The notes beneath the pieces were generated by a model. That model was given only the letters and a program-made list of their open reading frames with translations, made no database searches and was not told the origin of the DNA. Both the position numbers and the translations under genes were made by a program. 47,195 nucleotides of DNA from Pseudomonadota bacterium. GTDB lineage: Bacteria; Pseudomonadota; Gammaproteobacteria; Burkholderiales; Burkholderiaceae_C. Positions within the stretch are counted from its first letter, which is position 1; every line of letters begins with the position of its first letter. This document shows, piece by piece, positions 23,418 through 32,448 of the stretch. The stretch spans positions 1 to 47,195 of the forward strand of contig JAKOYD010000136.1 of the NCBI GenBank assembly GCA_029780695.1, given 5' to 3'.

Positions 23418-25180
23418 ATGCGCTCCCGCCTTCGCGGCACCTGTGCCGCCCTCCTTGCCTCGCCCCTCCTCCTCGTCCTGGCCGCATGCGGCGGCGGCGG
23501 CACGCCCGCAGCCGCGCCGGAAGCATCGGCCTCCCTGGCACTGGAAAAGCGCGGACCGCCGCCTGCCACCAGCAAGACCGTGACGGCGCAGGAATGCGAC
23601 CGCTCGGTGCTGGGTGACACCATCTCCCCCGAGTCGATCGGCGAGCCCGTCTCCGGCATCACCCTGAACGACTGGACCTGGGTTGCGGCCACGGCCAACA
23701 CGCCGGCCTACTGCCGCGTCGGAGGCAGCATGACGCCCATCGATCCGGCCGCGCCGCCCATCAACTTCCGCGTGGCCCTGCCCTCGACCTGGAACTACCG
23801 CTACGTGCAGGTGGGCGGCGGCGGCATGAACGGGTCGATCCCCGGCCTGACCGGCGGCCCCGGCGCCGGCACGCCGACCTACCTGGCGCGCGGCTGGGCG
23901 GTGGCGGGCAGCGACTCGGGCCATTCGGGCTTCGGTGCGGAGTGGGCGCTGAACGACGAGGCGATGAAGAACCTCGGCTACATGCAGATGAAGAAGACGC
24001 GCGACGCGGCCTGGGTGCTGATGAAGCGCCTGTATGGCGGCAAGCCCTACTTCGCCTACTGGGTGGGAGGTTCGCAAGGCGGGCGCGAGGGCCTGACGGT
24101 CATGAAGAAGTACCCGTCGGACTTCAACGGCATCGTCGTGACGGTGCCCATCGTCAACTTCTCCAGCCTGATGCTGGCCCCCGAGTGGCTGCGCATCCAG
24201 GAAAAGCCGCTGGCCAACTGGGTGACCCCGGCCAAGCGCACCGCGATCGTCACCGAGATGATGCGGCAGTGCGACGGGCTCGACGGCCTGCAGGACGGCA
24301 TCATCAACAACTACCCGGCCTGCCGCGCCATCTTCGACGTGAACCAGGGCGCCGCCGGCCGCGACCCCTGGGCGGCCAAGCGCTGCCCCGGCAACGTGGA
24401 TCCGGATCCGGCGGACACCAGCGCCAATGCCTGCCTCACCGACGGCCAGATCTCGACACTGCACTTCAAGCACACGCGCTACCAGTTCGCCACCCGCTCG
24501 CCTTCAACACGCGCTCCTTCGGCATGTGGCTGCCCAGCACGGACCCGGGGGGCTTCGGCCTGATCGAGTCGCGCCGCTACCGCGGCCAGGAAGGCGCTGC
24601 GCCCGACGCGCCGGTGCACTCGCACCTGGGCATCGCGGGGGTGACGGGCTTCCTGTTCCAGGACCTCACCGCCAACCCGCTGGACTACGTCGAAGGCGGC
24701 GCACTGAATGCCCGCCGCGTCGAGATCTCCGAGTACCTCGATGCCACGCATCCTGACCTCACCTCGTTCTACAAGCAGGGGGGCAAGCTGATCGTCACCG
24801 TGGGCACCAACGATTCGCTCGCATCGCCCGGCGCGCAGCTGGACTACTACCAGAGCGTGATCGACCGCATGGGCCGGGATGCCGTGGACCGCTTCGCCCG
24901 CCTGTGGGTCATGCCGCAGGGCGGCCACGGCCTGAGCGGCAACGCGTACAACGTGAACGGCCTGGGCCAGCCGCAACCCACGACCACCATCCCCAACACC
25001 ATCGACCGCGTCGGGATGATGGTCGACTGGGTGGAGAACGGTGCCGCGCCGCCGATGCACGCGACCCTCACGGCGGGTGCGCGCTCGCTGCCCCTGTGTT
25101 CGTATCCGGCCTATCCGCGCTACCAGGGCGGCGGCCTGCCGACCGACCAGGCCAGCTCGTACGACTGCGCGCAGGAGTAG
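23418..25180 (+). pseudogene. Tannase/feruloyl esterase family lipoprotein, single frameshift
   Basis: The protein has a lipoprotein signal (LLVLAAC, lipid Cys24), the alpha/beta-hydrolase nucleophile elbow GGSQGG with S219, a calcium-binding loop DGLDGLQDGI, and downstream VGTNDS and QGGHG that supply Asp and His. This is a secreted hydrolase of aromatic esters. The reading frame changes at about 24493: upstream sequence reads to a stop at 24563, and the family sequence (LAFNTRSFGMWLPSTDPGG) continues in the next frame to 25180. Adding one C in the ccc run at 24493-24495 restores a 587-residue protein. Aggaga lies 7 bases before the ATG. Either a recent mutation or a base-calling error. Confidence 0.8.
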
Positions 25181-25198
25181 GCGACCTGCGCATCGGAA

Positions 25199-25221
25199 GG
25201 GCCCCTCGCGGGGCCCTTTTT
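25199..25221 (+). terminator. Rho-independent terminator after the tannase-like gene
   Basis: A perfect 7-bp stem, ggg-cccc with loop tcgc and gggg-ccc, is followed by five T residues. It lies 19 bp after the stop codon at 25180 and just before the convergent L,D-transpeptidase stop. Confidence 0.85.
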
Positions 25222-25227
25222 CATGGG

Positions 25228-26061
25228 CTACTGGTCGCGGTTTCGCCGGGCGGCTGGAACGGGCACCGGTGACGACGCCATGGGGCGGACCGCACCCGCC
25301 GGAGCGCGCGCCTGCGGATCGGTGACGTCCCAGGAGCCGAACACCTCCTGGGTCGTGCGGGTCTCGGGCAACACGTAGACGATGGCCCCCGTCTTCTTCA
25401 CGGCAGGACTCAGCACCTGCTCGTAGAAGTGCACCGGCAGGTTCACGCAACCGAAGGAGATCCGGTTGTCCTGCTCGGTGGGCGTCGCCAGCCGCTCGAG
25501 GCGGCGCTCCGCGGCGACGGTGGGGCGCACCCGGTGCATGGAGAGCGCCGCGTCGTAGTCGATCCAGATCACGTCCTCGCCGTCCGTGTTGACGCCGGGC
25601 TGCGCCTCGAAACGTCCGGCATGGGTCGTCTTCTCTTCGGGGCGGATCTGCGCCAGCGGCTTGTCGCCGATGCCCGGCACGCTGTCGTCGCCGATCGCGG
25701 ACCCGAGCAGCGCAGGCGTGGCCGCGACGAGCCGTCCCTGCGGCTCGAAGGTGTAGACCCTGGCCGCCTTCTTGTCGAGGATCACGACCGACTTGCCCTG
25801 GTTGTCGCCGGTGAAGAACGCCCAGTTGGCGACGTGCCGCGCCTCCTGCGATGGCATCTCGTCGCCGAAGTCGGCCAGGGGCCGCGCGGCGCGCGGAGCC
25901 GACGCGGGCGGCGCGACGGTGGGCACCGCCGGCGGCGGCGGCGCCTGCCGGTCACGAATCCAGGGAACCGCGACCACCAGCACCAGCGCGCCGATGATGG
26001 CGCCGTTGCGGAGGGAGCGGAGGAACTCGTTGCGATCGTTGGCGGAACCGGTGGCGGACAT
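25228..26061 (-). CDS. L,D-transpeptidase family protein (YkuD domain)
   Basis: The 277-residue protein has an N-terminal membrane anchor (residues 20-36), a Pro/Ala-rich linker to about residue 65, and a C-terminal YkuD-like domain with the catalytic block DNRISFGCVNLP, where the nucleophile Cys follows SFG rather than the classic SHG. Upstream H (DAALSMHRV) fits the conserved His. It would crosslink peptidoglycan or attach proteins to it in the periplasm. The tail (about 30 residues) is Pro/Ala-rich. Monocistronic by position. Confidence 0.82.
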   Translation of the reverse strand: MSATGSANDRNEFLRSLRNGAIIGALVLVVAVPWIRDRQAPPPPAVPTVAPPASAPRAARPLADFGDEMPSQEARHVANWAFFTGDNQGKSVVILDKKAARVYTFEPQGRLVAATPALLGSAIGDDSVPGIGDKPLAQIRPEEKTTHAGRFEAQPGVNTDGEDVIWIDYDAALSMHRVRPTVAAERRLERLATPTEQDNRISFGCVNLPVHFYEQVLSPAVKKTGAIVYVLPETRTTQEVFGSWDVTDPQARAPAGAVRPMASSPVPVPAARRNRDQ

Positions 26062-26193
26062 GCGTGCTGGTCATCGATGGAAAGCCGCACAGCGTAAGTG
26101 CGGATCCTCTTGTGCAGGCGTCCCGCCCGCACCGAGCCGATGTAGGACGCCGCCGCCGACCTGGGTTTTGCAGCGCCCTTGAATGCACCCGGG

Positions 26194-27546
26194 TCAGGCT
26201 GCTGCTGGAAGTTCCAGCCGCGCCTGCAAACCGCCTTCCACGCGCGGAGCGAGACTGAAGCTGCCGCCGTGGCGCTTCGCAATGGCGTCCACGATGGCCA
26301 GGCCGAGGCCGCTGCCGCCTGCCGCCTTGCTGCGGCGCCAGAACCGGCGGGTCGCCATGGCGCGGTCCTCCTCGCTCAGTCCGGGGCCGCGGTCCAGCAC
26401 TTCGAAACGCACCTGGCCATCGCTGCCGCTAACGATGCGCAGGTCGACGCCAGCATCTTCGGGCGAGGCGCGAACCGCGTTGTCGAGAAGATTGCGCATC
26501 GCCGAGACGAGCAGCACCTCCGGCACACGCACGCACCACGCCGCCTGCCCCGGGTCCAGCGTGACCTTCCCCGGCGTGCGCCAGGAGGCCTCCACCTCGG
26601 CCACCGCCTGGCGCGCTGCATCGGCGGCGTCGGCGCAGAGGTTCGGATCGACTTCGTCGCCGCCATCCAGGCGTGCCAGCAGGAGCAGTTGCTCCAGGGT
26701 GCGCTGCATCCGCAGCACGCCATCGTCCGCGTGGGCCAGCGCCTCCTTCACCTCGGGGGCATCCTTGTTCCGCGCCAGTGCCAGCCTGAGCACCTGCAGA
26801 TGCGTCTTGACGGCCGTCAACGGGGTCCTGAGCTCGTGCGCCGCATCGTCGGTGAAGCGGCGCTCGCGCGCGATCGTGCTGCGCACCCGCAGGAGCAGGT
26901 GCGCGATGGTGTCCACCAGCGGGCGCAGTTCCCTGGGCACCGGCCCGTGGGGCAACTCGGCGTCGTCGTCGGGCCGCCTTTGCGCCAGGGCATGCCGCAT
27001 GCGCTCCAGCGGCGCCAGTCCGCCGCCGATGCCGAGCCACAGCGCGAACAGCGTTCCGACCAGCGCCACCGCGAACGGAACGGCCGCGGTGAGCGCGACG
27101 TCCTTCAGCAGTGCTTCACGCGCGTCGATGCGGTCCGCGGTGGCGATGCGCAGCCCGCCCTGGTTCAGCACATAGATGCGCCATAGCTTGCCGCCGTAGA
27201 TGCCGGTGCTGTAGCCCAGCGAGGCATCGTCCAGCGCGGGGCTCGATGCCGTCCGCGCCACCTTCTGCACGCTGACTTCACCGCGCACCAGGCTCACCTC
27301 GCAGGCCAGGCCGTCGCGCGCCACGACGTCCAGCAAGGGCTTGGCCGCCGCCCCGCCGGAGAGCGACTCGGTCGGGAACTGCAGCGCCAGGCCCGCCACC
27401 ATGCGCGCCGACGCGGCCAGGCGATCGTCCAGGGCCGTGCGCAGTTCGCCGCGCAGTTCCACCATCATCCAGGCCGCGACGGCCGTCCAGAGCAGGACCA
27501 GCGATGCGCCGATGATCACCAGCAGCCGGACGCGCAGGCTGTTCAT
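26194..27546 (-). CDS. dsbS: Sensor histidine kinase, DsbS-like copper sensor
   Basis: The 450-residue kinase has two membrane spans (10-30, 150-172) around a periplasmic domain of about 115 residues, then HAMP-like linker, H237 in FTDDAAHELRTPLT, N box NLLDNAVRAS, G1 DRGPGL and G2 GSGLGLAIV. Its only periplasmic cysteine is C82 (LACEV). In Pseudomonas aeruginosa the DsbS sensor beside dsbDEG is reported to bind copper through Cys82, so the position match is striking. The start overlaps the stop of the regulator gene (ATGA). The symbol rests on gene order and C82, not on alignment. Confidence 0.82.
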   Translation of the reverse strand: MNSLRVRLLVIIGASLVLLWTAVAAWMMVELRGELRTALDDRLAASARMVAGLALQFPTESLSGGAAAKPLLDVVARDGLACEVSLVRGEVSVQKVARTASSPALDDASLGYSTGIYGGKLWRIYVLNQGGLRIATADRIDAREALLKDVALTAAVPFAVALVGTLFALWLGIGGGLAPLERMRHALAQRRPDDDAELPHGPVPRELRPLVDTIAHLLLRVRSTIARERRFTDDAAHELRTPLTAVKTHLQVLRLALARNKDAPEVKEALAHADDGVLRMQRTLEQLLLLARLDGGDEVDPNLCADAADAARQAVAEVEASWRTPGKVTLDPGQAAWCVRVPEVLLVSAMRNLLDNAVRASPEDAGVDLRIVSGSDGQVRFEVLDRGPGLSEEDRAMATRRFWRRSKAAGGSGLGLAIVDAIAKRHGGSFSLAPRVEGGLQARLELPAAA

Positions 27547-28202
27547 GCCGACCCCAGCCGGTAGCCGATGCCGCGCACCGTCTCCACGATTCCGCTGCCC
27601 AGCTTGCGGCGCAGGTGATGGATGTGCACGTTCACGGCGTTGCTCTCGACCTCCTGCTCCAGCCCGTAGAGCCGGTCGCGCAACTGCTCGGCGCTCAGGA
27701 TCGCTCGGGGATGTTGCAGGAGCGTGGCCAGCAGGGTGCGCTCGCGCCGCGACAACTCCACCGGCTCTCCGTGCAGCCAGGCCTGCCCCGACGAGGGCTC
27801 GAACGTCACGCCCCCATGCGAGATGCGATCCATGGTGCGGCCGGCGGAGCGCCGCAGCAGGGCGTGCAGGCGCGCCACCAGTTCGTCGAGGTCGAAGGGC
27901 TTGAGCAGGTAGTCGTCGGCGCCGGCCTGCAGCCCCCGCACGCGGTCCGATACGGCGTCCCTGGCGGTCAGCACCAGCAAGGGCATGCCGATGCCGCGGG
28001 CGCGCCAGCGCGCCAGCAGGTCCATGCCGTCCCCGTCGGGCAGCCCCAGGTCCAGGACGGCAAGGTCGAACTCGGACGCCGCCAGCGCTGCTTGCGCGGC
28101 AGCGGCGGTCTCTGCGTGGTCCACGGTGAACCCGTGCAGGCGCAAGCCCGCGGCCACGCCGTGGGCCACGGAAGGATCGTCTTCGACGAGCAGGAGGTGC
28201 AC
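27543..28202 (-). CDS. dsbR: OmpR/PmrA-type response regulator, DsbR-like
   Basis: The 219-residue regulator has a receiver domain with acidic pocket E7-D8-D9, phosphoacceptor D51 (AVLDLGLPDGDG) and conserved Lys in LLKPFD, and a C-terminal winged helix (LSRREREL-type ELSRRERTLLATLL, then SNAVNVHIHHLRRKLG). It starts with GTG 28202, 69 bp from the divergent dsbD start. A CTTAA direct repeat of the PmrA/QseB type lies in this gap, so it probably activates the dsb operon and its own operon. Confidence 0.85.
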   Translation of the reverse strand: MHLLLVEDDPSVAHGVAAGLRLHGFTVDHAETAAAAQAALAASEFDLAVLDLGLPDGDGMDLLARWRARGIGMPLLVLTARDAVSDRVRGLQAGADDYLLKPFDLDELVARLHALLRRSAGRTMDRISHGGVTFEPSSGQAWLHGEPVELSRRERTLLATLLQHPRAILSAEQLRDRLYGLEQEVESNAVNVHIHHLRRKLGSGIVETVRGIGYRLGSA

Positions 28203-28211
28203 TAGCGAACT

Positions 28212-28228
28212 CTTAACGACGCCTTAAT
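28212..28228 (+). promoter_or_regulatory. PmrA/QseB-type direct-repeat box in dsbR-dsbD intergenic region
   Basis: CTTAAC-N5-CTTAAT gives two hexamers with 11-bp spacing, the classic binding pattern of OmpR-family regulators such as PmrA. It lies 43 bp upstream of the dsbD ATG and 10 bp from the dsbR GTG, so it could serve both directions. It is the only AT-rich direct repeat in this GC-rich gap. Confidence 0.55.
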
Positions 28229-28270
28229 CGCGGCTTGCCAGACTGTGCTCGAACCGCGAACAAGGGTGGC

Positions 28271-30079
28271 ATGAAAGAAGCGTTGGAATGGAGATGGCTG
28301 AGACAGTTCCCCGCATGGGTGCTGGTGCTCGCCGCATGGATCGCGGTTGCGCCCGCATGGGCTGCCGCTGAATTCCTGGAGCCCGAGAAGGCCTTCCGGC
28401 TGGCTGTGCAGGAACAAGGCGCGGGCCAGGTGCAACTGCAGTGGACCATCGCCCCGGGGTACTACCTGTACCGGAATCGTATCGGAGTGAGCGGAACCGG
28501 TGTGGGCGCGGTGGAGAAACCGCGCGGCGAGGTCAAGGAAGACCCGAACTTCGGCACCGTGGAGGTCTACCACGAGGCCGTGCAGGTGGGCGTCCAGGCC
28601 GGCACCGCCTCGACGCTGCGCGTCACCTGGCAAGGCTGCGCCGACGAAGGCCTGTGCTACCCGCCGGTGGAAAAGGACATCGTGCTGGCCAGCACGGGCC
28701 CATCGGCTGCTGCCCCGAGCGCACCCGTACCGGCCGCATCGACGACGGGCGCATCGACGGCGGCCATCGTTGCAGGCAACGACGCCGACATCAGCCGCCT
28801 GCTCTCGCAACGTTCGCTGGCCTGGACCCTGCCCCTCTTCTTCGTCCTGGGCATCGGGCTGGCGTTCACGCCCTGCGTGCTGCCCATGGTGCCCATCCTC
28901 TCGAGCATGGTGGTGGGCAGCGGGGCCACCCCGCGCCGCGGCTTGCTGCTGTCCCTGGCTTTCGTCGGGCCGATGGCGGCGGTCTATGCGGGCATGGGCG
29001 TGCTGGCCGCGCTGGCGGGCGCCGGGCTGCAGGCCTGGATGCAGAACCCGTGGACCCTGCTGTCGTTCGCCGCCGTGTTCGTCGTGCTGGCACTGGCCAT
29101 GTTCGGCTTCTACGAACTGCAACTGCCGGCGTTCCTGCGCGACCGCCTCGCGAGCAAGACGGTCCGGGGAGGATCTCTCACGGGCGCGGCGGCGATGGGC
29201 GCGCTGTCCGCCGTGCTGGTCGGCCCCTGCATGACGGCGCCGCTGGCGGGCACGCTGCTGTACATCGCGCAGGGCGGCTCGGCCGCGGAAGGCGCGCTGC
29301 TCCTGCTTTCACTGGGGCTCGGCATGGGCGTGCCGCTGGTCGTGCTCAGCACCTGGGGCGCACGCTGGCTGCCGCGCCCCGGCCCCTGGATGGACCGGGT
29401 GAAAGCGGCGTTCGGATTCATTTTGCTGGGCATCGCGATCTGGATGGCGCAGCGCGTGATCGCGCCGCAATGGAGCCTGCTGCTGTGGGGCTGCCTGCTG
29501 GTGGCGCTGGCCTTTTCGCTGTGGCAACTGGCACGCTCCGCGGTCGCGGCGAACTTGCGACCCGCCTCCACGCTGGTGGCGCGCAGCGGGGCTGCGGTCG
29601 CGGGGCTCTGGGGGGCGGCATTGGTGTTCGGTGCCGCCGCCGGCGCCAGCGACCCCAGCCAGCCGCTGCGCAACCTCGTCGCCGCGCCTGCTGCATCGGC
29701 CGCCGCCGCGCCCGCGTTCGAGACGCTGCAGGACCCTGCGCTGCTGCAGGCGCGCCTGGCGGATGCCGCCGCACGCGGCCAGCCCGCGCTGGTGGAGTTC
29801 TCCGCCGACTGGTGCACGTCCTGCAAGACGATCGAGCGGGAGGTCTTCGGCGACCCGCGCGTCGGTCGCGCCCTGGACGGTGTCCTGCTGCTGCGCGCCG
29901 ACGTGACACGCAGCGATGTGGCCCAGCGCGCATTCATGCAACGCCTCCAGGTGATGGGCCCGCCCACGCTCATGCTGTATGCGCCGCAGGGCGAGGAGCG
30001 GCGCGACCAGCGGCTGGTCGGCGAGTTCGGGCCCGAAGCACTCCTGGAGCGCCTGCAGACGGGGAGCACCGGATCGTGA
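28271..30079 (+). CDS. dsbD: Thiol:disulfide interchange protein DsbD
   Basis: The 602-residue membrane protein has a signal peptide (to about residue 33), an N-terminal periplasmic domain with the C-x5-C pair in GCADEGLCYPP, eight membrane spans with the redox cysteines in FTPCVLPMVP and VGPCMTAPLAG, and a C-terminal thioredoxin domain with ADWCTSCK. It carries electrons from cytoplasmic thioredoxin to periplasmic partners, here probably TlpA-like and DsbG encoded downstream. ATG 28271 is chosen over an earlier in-frame start because the signal peptide begins there. Confidence 0.92.
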   Translation: MKEALEWRWLRQFPAWVLVLAAWIAVAPAWAAAEFLEPEKAFRLAVQEQGAGQVQLQWTIAPGYYLYRNRIGVSGTGVGAVEKPRGEVKEDPNFGTVEVYHEAVQVGVQAGTASTLRVTWQGCADEGLCYPPVEKDIVLASTGPSAAAPSAPVPAASTTGASTAAIVAGNDADISRLLSQRSLAWTLPLFFVLGIGLAFTPCVLPMVPILSSMVVGSGATPRRGLLLSLAFVGPMAAVYAGMGVLAALAGAGLQAWMQNPWTLLSFAAVFVVLALAMFGFYELQLPAFLRDRLASKTVRGGSLTGAAAMGALSAVLVGPCMTAPLAGTLLYIAQGGSAAEGALLLLSLGLGMGVPLVVLSTWGARWLPRPGPWMDRVKAAFGFILLGIAIWMAQRVIAPQWSLLLWGCLLVALAFSLWQLARSAVAANLRPASTLVARSGAAVAGLWGAALVFGAAAGASDPSQPLRNLVAAPAASAAAAPAFETLQDPALLQARLADAAARGQPALVEFSADWCTSCKTIEREVFGDPRVGRALDGVLLLRADVTRSDVAQRAFMQRLQVMGPPTLMLYAPQGEERRDQRLVGEFGPEALLERLQTGSTGS

Positions 30080-30900
30080 CGCAGACCCTCACGCTCGGGC
30101 CGCTGGTCCTGTCCCTGCCCCTGCTCGCGGGCGCCGCGTCGTACCTGTTCGCCAACCACGTCGGCCGGCGCGTGGCCGGTACGCAAGCCGCCGAGGTGGA
30201 GCGACACATCCTGCGCACGCTGCTGGTCGGACTCGTCGCCGCCCGGCTGGCCTTCGTGGTGCAGTTCCACGATGCTTACCTGAAAGCGCCGCTGTCCATG
30301 CTCGACATCCGCGACGGCGGCTGGCATGCGGCGATCGGGATCGGTGCGGCACTTGCGTATGCAGGCGTCGTGCTCGCGCGGCGCTCGGCGCTGCGCAAGC
30401 CGCTGTTCGCGGCGGCCGGCACCGCGGCCGGCCTCTGGCTCGCGGCCACCCTGGCGCTGTCGGCCGGGGGCTCGGGCGACGTGCGCATGCCGCAGCTGGC
30501 ACTGCCCGCCACCGACGGCACGACGGTCCGTCTGGCCTCGTTCGAGGGCCGGCAGACGGTGGTGAACCTGTGGGCGACCTGGTGCCCGCCGTGCCAGCGC
30601 GAGATGCCCGTGCTGCAGAAGGCCCAGGCCGCGCGGCCCGACGTCCACTTCGTCTTCGTGAACCAGGGCGAATCCGCCCAGCAGGTCGCCGCCTACCTGG
30701 CCCGCAGCGGCCTGCAGCTGCGCAACGTGCTGCTCGACGCCAAGGGCGACGCGGGCACGGCACTGGGTCACCGCGCCCTGCCCACCACCCTCTTCTTCGA
30801 CGCCGAAGGCCGGCTCGTCGACACCCGCCTGGGTGAACTCTCCGAAGCCTCGCTCGCCGAGCGGCTCGCCAACCTTCCTCCTTCCGGACCCAAGAAATGA
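30076..30900 (+). CDS. TlpA/DsbE-like thioredoxin-fold protein with membrane N-terminus
   Basis: The 274-residue protein has an N-terminal membrane part with about three to four spans (8-25, 48-63, 86-101, 108-129) that loosely resembles Lgt-type membrane segments, then a TlpA-like thioredoxin domain with C170-P-P-C173 (NLWATWCPPCQREMP) and a cis-Pro in RALPTTLFF. It would reduce periplasmic disulfides with electrons from DsbD. GTG 30076 overlaps the dsbD stop, and its own stop overlaps the dsbG start (ATGA), so three genes are coupled. It is the counterpart of DsbE in the Pseudomonas dsbDEG operon. Confidence 0.82.
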   Translation: MTQTLTLGPLVLSLPLLAGAASYLFANHVGRRVAGTQAAEVERHILRTLLVGLVAARLAFVVQFHDAYLKAPLSMLDIRDGGWHAAIGIGAALAYAGVVLARRSALRKPLFAAAGTAAGLWLAATLALSAGGSGDVRMPQLALPATDGTTVRLASFEGRQTVVNLWATWCPPCQREMPVLQKAQAARPDVHFVFVNQGESAQQVAAYLARSGLQLRNVLLDAKGDAGTALGHRALPTTLFFDAEGRLVDTRLGELSEASLAERLANLPPSGPKK

Positions 30901-31724
30901 AACTGAAATCCCATGTCCTTGCCCTCGCCGCGACCGCCGCCGTCGGCATCGCTGGCGTCGTGACCCAGGTCGTCGTCGCCGCGCCGGAACGCCCGGCCGC
31001 CCTGCAAGCGCTCGAGAAGCAAGGCGTCACCATCGTCGGCACCTTCCCCGCGCCGGGCGGCCTCACGGCCTGGGCCGGCTACATCGGCCAGCGGCCGCTC
31101 TCCCTGTTCGTGACGCCCGACGGCAAGCACGTCATCGCGGGCACGCTGCTGGATGCGCAGGGTGAGGAGGTGGCCGAAGCAGCGCTGGAGAAAACCGTGC
31201 GCGGTGCCATGACCGCGGGCGCGTGGAGCAAGCTCGAGTCCAGCCACTGGATCGAAGACGGGAAGAAGGACGCCCCCCGCACGGTCTACGTCTTCACCGA
31301 TCCGAACTGCCCGTACTGCAACAAGTTCTGGGCCGACGCCCGCCCGTGGGTGGACAGCGGCAAGGTGGTGCTGCGCCACGTGATGGTCGGCATCCTCACG
31401 CCGACCAGCGCCGGCAAGGCCGCGGCCCTGCTGGCTGCCAAGGACCCGGCAGCGGCACTGAGTGCGTACGAGCGTGGCCACATGGAGCAGAACGGCAAGT
31501 CGATCGCGTCCGGACGCGTTCGCCCGCTCGCCGACGCCGGCCTGAAGCCGCTGGAAGACATCCCGGCCGACATCGAGCGCAAGCTGACCGCCAACCACCG
31601 GCTGATGGCGTCGCTCGGCCTGCAGGCCACGCCGGCGATGGTCTGGCGCGACGCGAACGGCGCCGTGCAGATGCGCACCGGGGCGCCGCCGTCGGAGATT
31701 CCGGCGATCCTGGGCCCGCGTTGA
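30897..31724 (+). CDS. dsbG: Thiol:disulfide interchange protein DsbG
   Basis: The 275-residue periplasmic protein has a signal peptide (1-28), an N-terminal dimerisation domain and a DsbC/G thioredoxin domain with C138-P-Y-C141 (TDPNCPYCNKFW) and cis-Pro in LQATPAMVW. DsbG guards and reduces single cysteines and isomerises disulfides. It is the third gene of the dsbD operon. The product would be useful under copper stress, which causes wrong disulfides. Confidence 0.9.
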   Translation: MKLKSHVLALAATAAVGIAGVVTQVVVAAPERPAALQALEKQGVTIVGTFPAPGGLTAWAGYIGQRPLSLFVTPDGKHVIAGTLLDAQGEEVAEAALEKTVRGAMTAGAWSKLESSHWIEDGKKDAPRTVYVFTDPNCPYCNKFWADARPWVDSGKVVLRHVMVGILTPTSAGKAAALLAAKDPAAALSAYERGHMEQNGKSIASGRVRPLADAGLKPLEDIPADIERKLTANHRLMASLGLQATPAMVWRDANGAVQMRTGAPPSEIPAILGPR

Positions 31725-31738
31725 AGGAGCGCAGCGAC

Positions 31739-32056
31739 GTGCACCCTGCCGACCACCCCCTGCGCATCGTCCTGCACGCACCGACGGCTTCGGCCGCAAT
31801 GCGGGCCCGGAAGAACGCCGCCAACCTCTCGAAGCAGTCCACGCCGGTCGAGGTCCGGATCGTGGTGAACGCCGAAGCGGTCGAGGCGGTGCTCGACACG
31901 CCCGATGCCGGTGCCGACCGCATCACATTCGTCTGTCCGCACACACTGGCACGCATCGGCCGTTACGCGCCGCAGCCGCTGGCCGTGCTGGAGGAATCCG
32001 CCGTGCTGGCGATCGCCCGCATGCAGGCGGACGGCTGGCACTACATCCGGTCCTGA
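31739..32056 (+). CDS. DsrE family-like protein
   Basis: The 105-residue protein (LRIVLHAPTASAAMRARKNA, EVRIVVNAEAVEAVL, YAPQPLAVLEESAVLAIAR) has the alternating beta-alpha pattern of DsrE-like proteins. It has one Cys (VCPHTL) in the region where sulfur-carrying relatives may hold theirs. GTG 31739 has aaggag 9 bases upstream, just after the dsbG stop, so it is probably the fourth gene of the dsb operon. A role in sulfur handling is a guess from family and position. Confidence 0.65.
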   Translation: MHPADHPLRIVLHAPTASAAMRARKNAANLSKQSTPVEVRIVVNAEAVEAVLDTPDAGADRITFVCPHTLARIGRYAPQPLAVLEESAVLAIARMQADGWHYIRS

Positions 32057-32066
32057 ACCGGCAGCG

Positions 32067-32417
32067 CTACTGCCGCAGGATCTTCTCCATCTTGCGGCCC
32101 TTGGCGAGCTCGTCGACCAGCTTGTCGAGCCAGCGGATCTTCTGCATCAGCGGGTCTTCGATCTCCTCCACACGCACGCCGCAGACCACGCCGGTGATCG
32201 CCGACGCGTTCGGGTGCATCGCAGGGGCTTGCGCGAAGAAGGTGGCGAAGTCGTTTTCCCGGTCGATCTGCCGCTGCAATCCCGCACGGTCGTAGCCGGT
32301 CAACCAGCAGATGACCTGGTCGACTTCTTCCTTCGTGCGGTCCTTGCGCTCGGCCTTCTGCACGTACAGCGGATAGACCTTCGCAAACGGCATGGCGAAG
32401 ATTCGATGCTCGGCCAT
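32067..32417 (-). CDS. DUF2200 family protein
   Basis: The 116-residue cytosolic protein matches DUF2200: [28 protein letters not shown] start, [13 protein letters not shown], and [38 protein letters not shown]. Function is unknown. It is convergent with the DsrE-like gene across 10 bp. Confidence 0.9.
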   Translation of the reverse strand: MAEHRIFAMPFAKVYPLYVQKAERKDRTKEEVDQVICWLTGYDRAGLQRQIDRENDFATFFAQAPAMHPNASAITGVVCGVRVEEIEDPLMQKIRWLDKLVDELAKGRKMEKILRQ

Positions 32418-32448
32418 CGGCGTCCTCCTGGATCGGGCAGCGCCAAGA

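Noticed and set aside
25228..26061. SFGC in place of SHGC as a dead L,D-transpeptidase
   Set aside because: Variants with SFGC followed by [IV]N occur in a recognised branch of YkuD-like proteins and the Cys is kept, so there is no reason to call it inactive.
32059..32075. Hairpin cggcag-cgcta-ctgccg as a terminator for the dsb operon
   Set aside because: The stem is short, lacks a T run, and overlaps the stop codon of the convergent DUF2200 gene.
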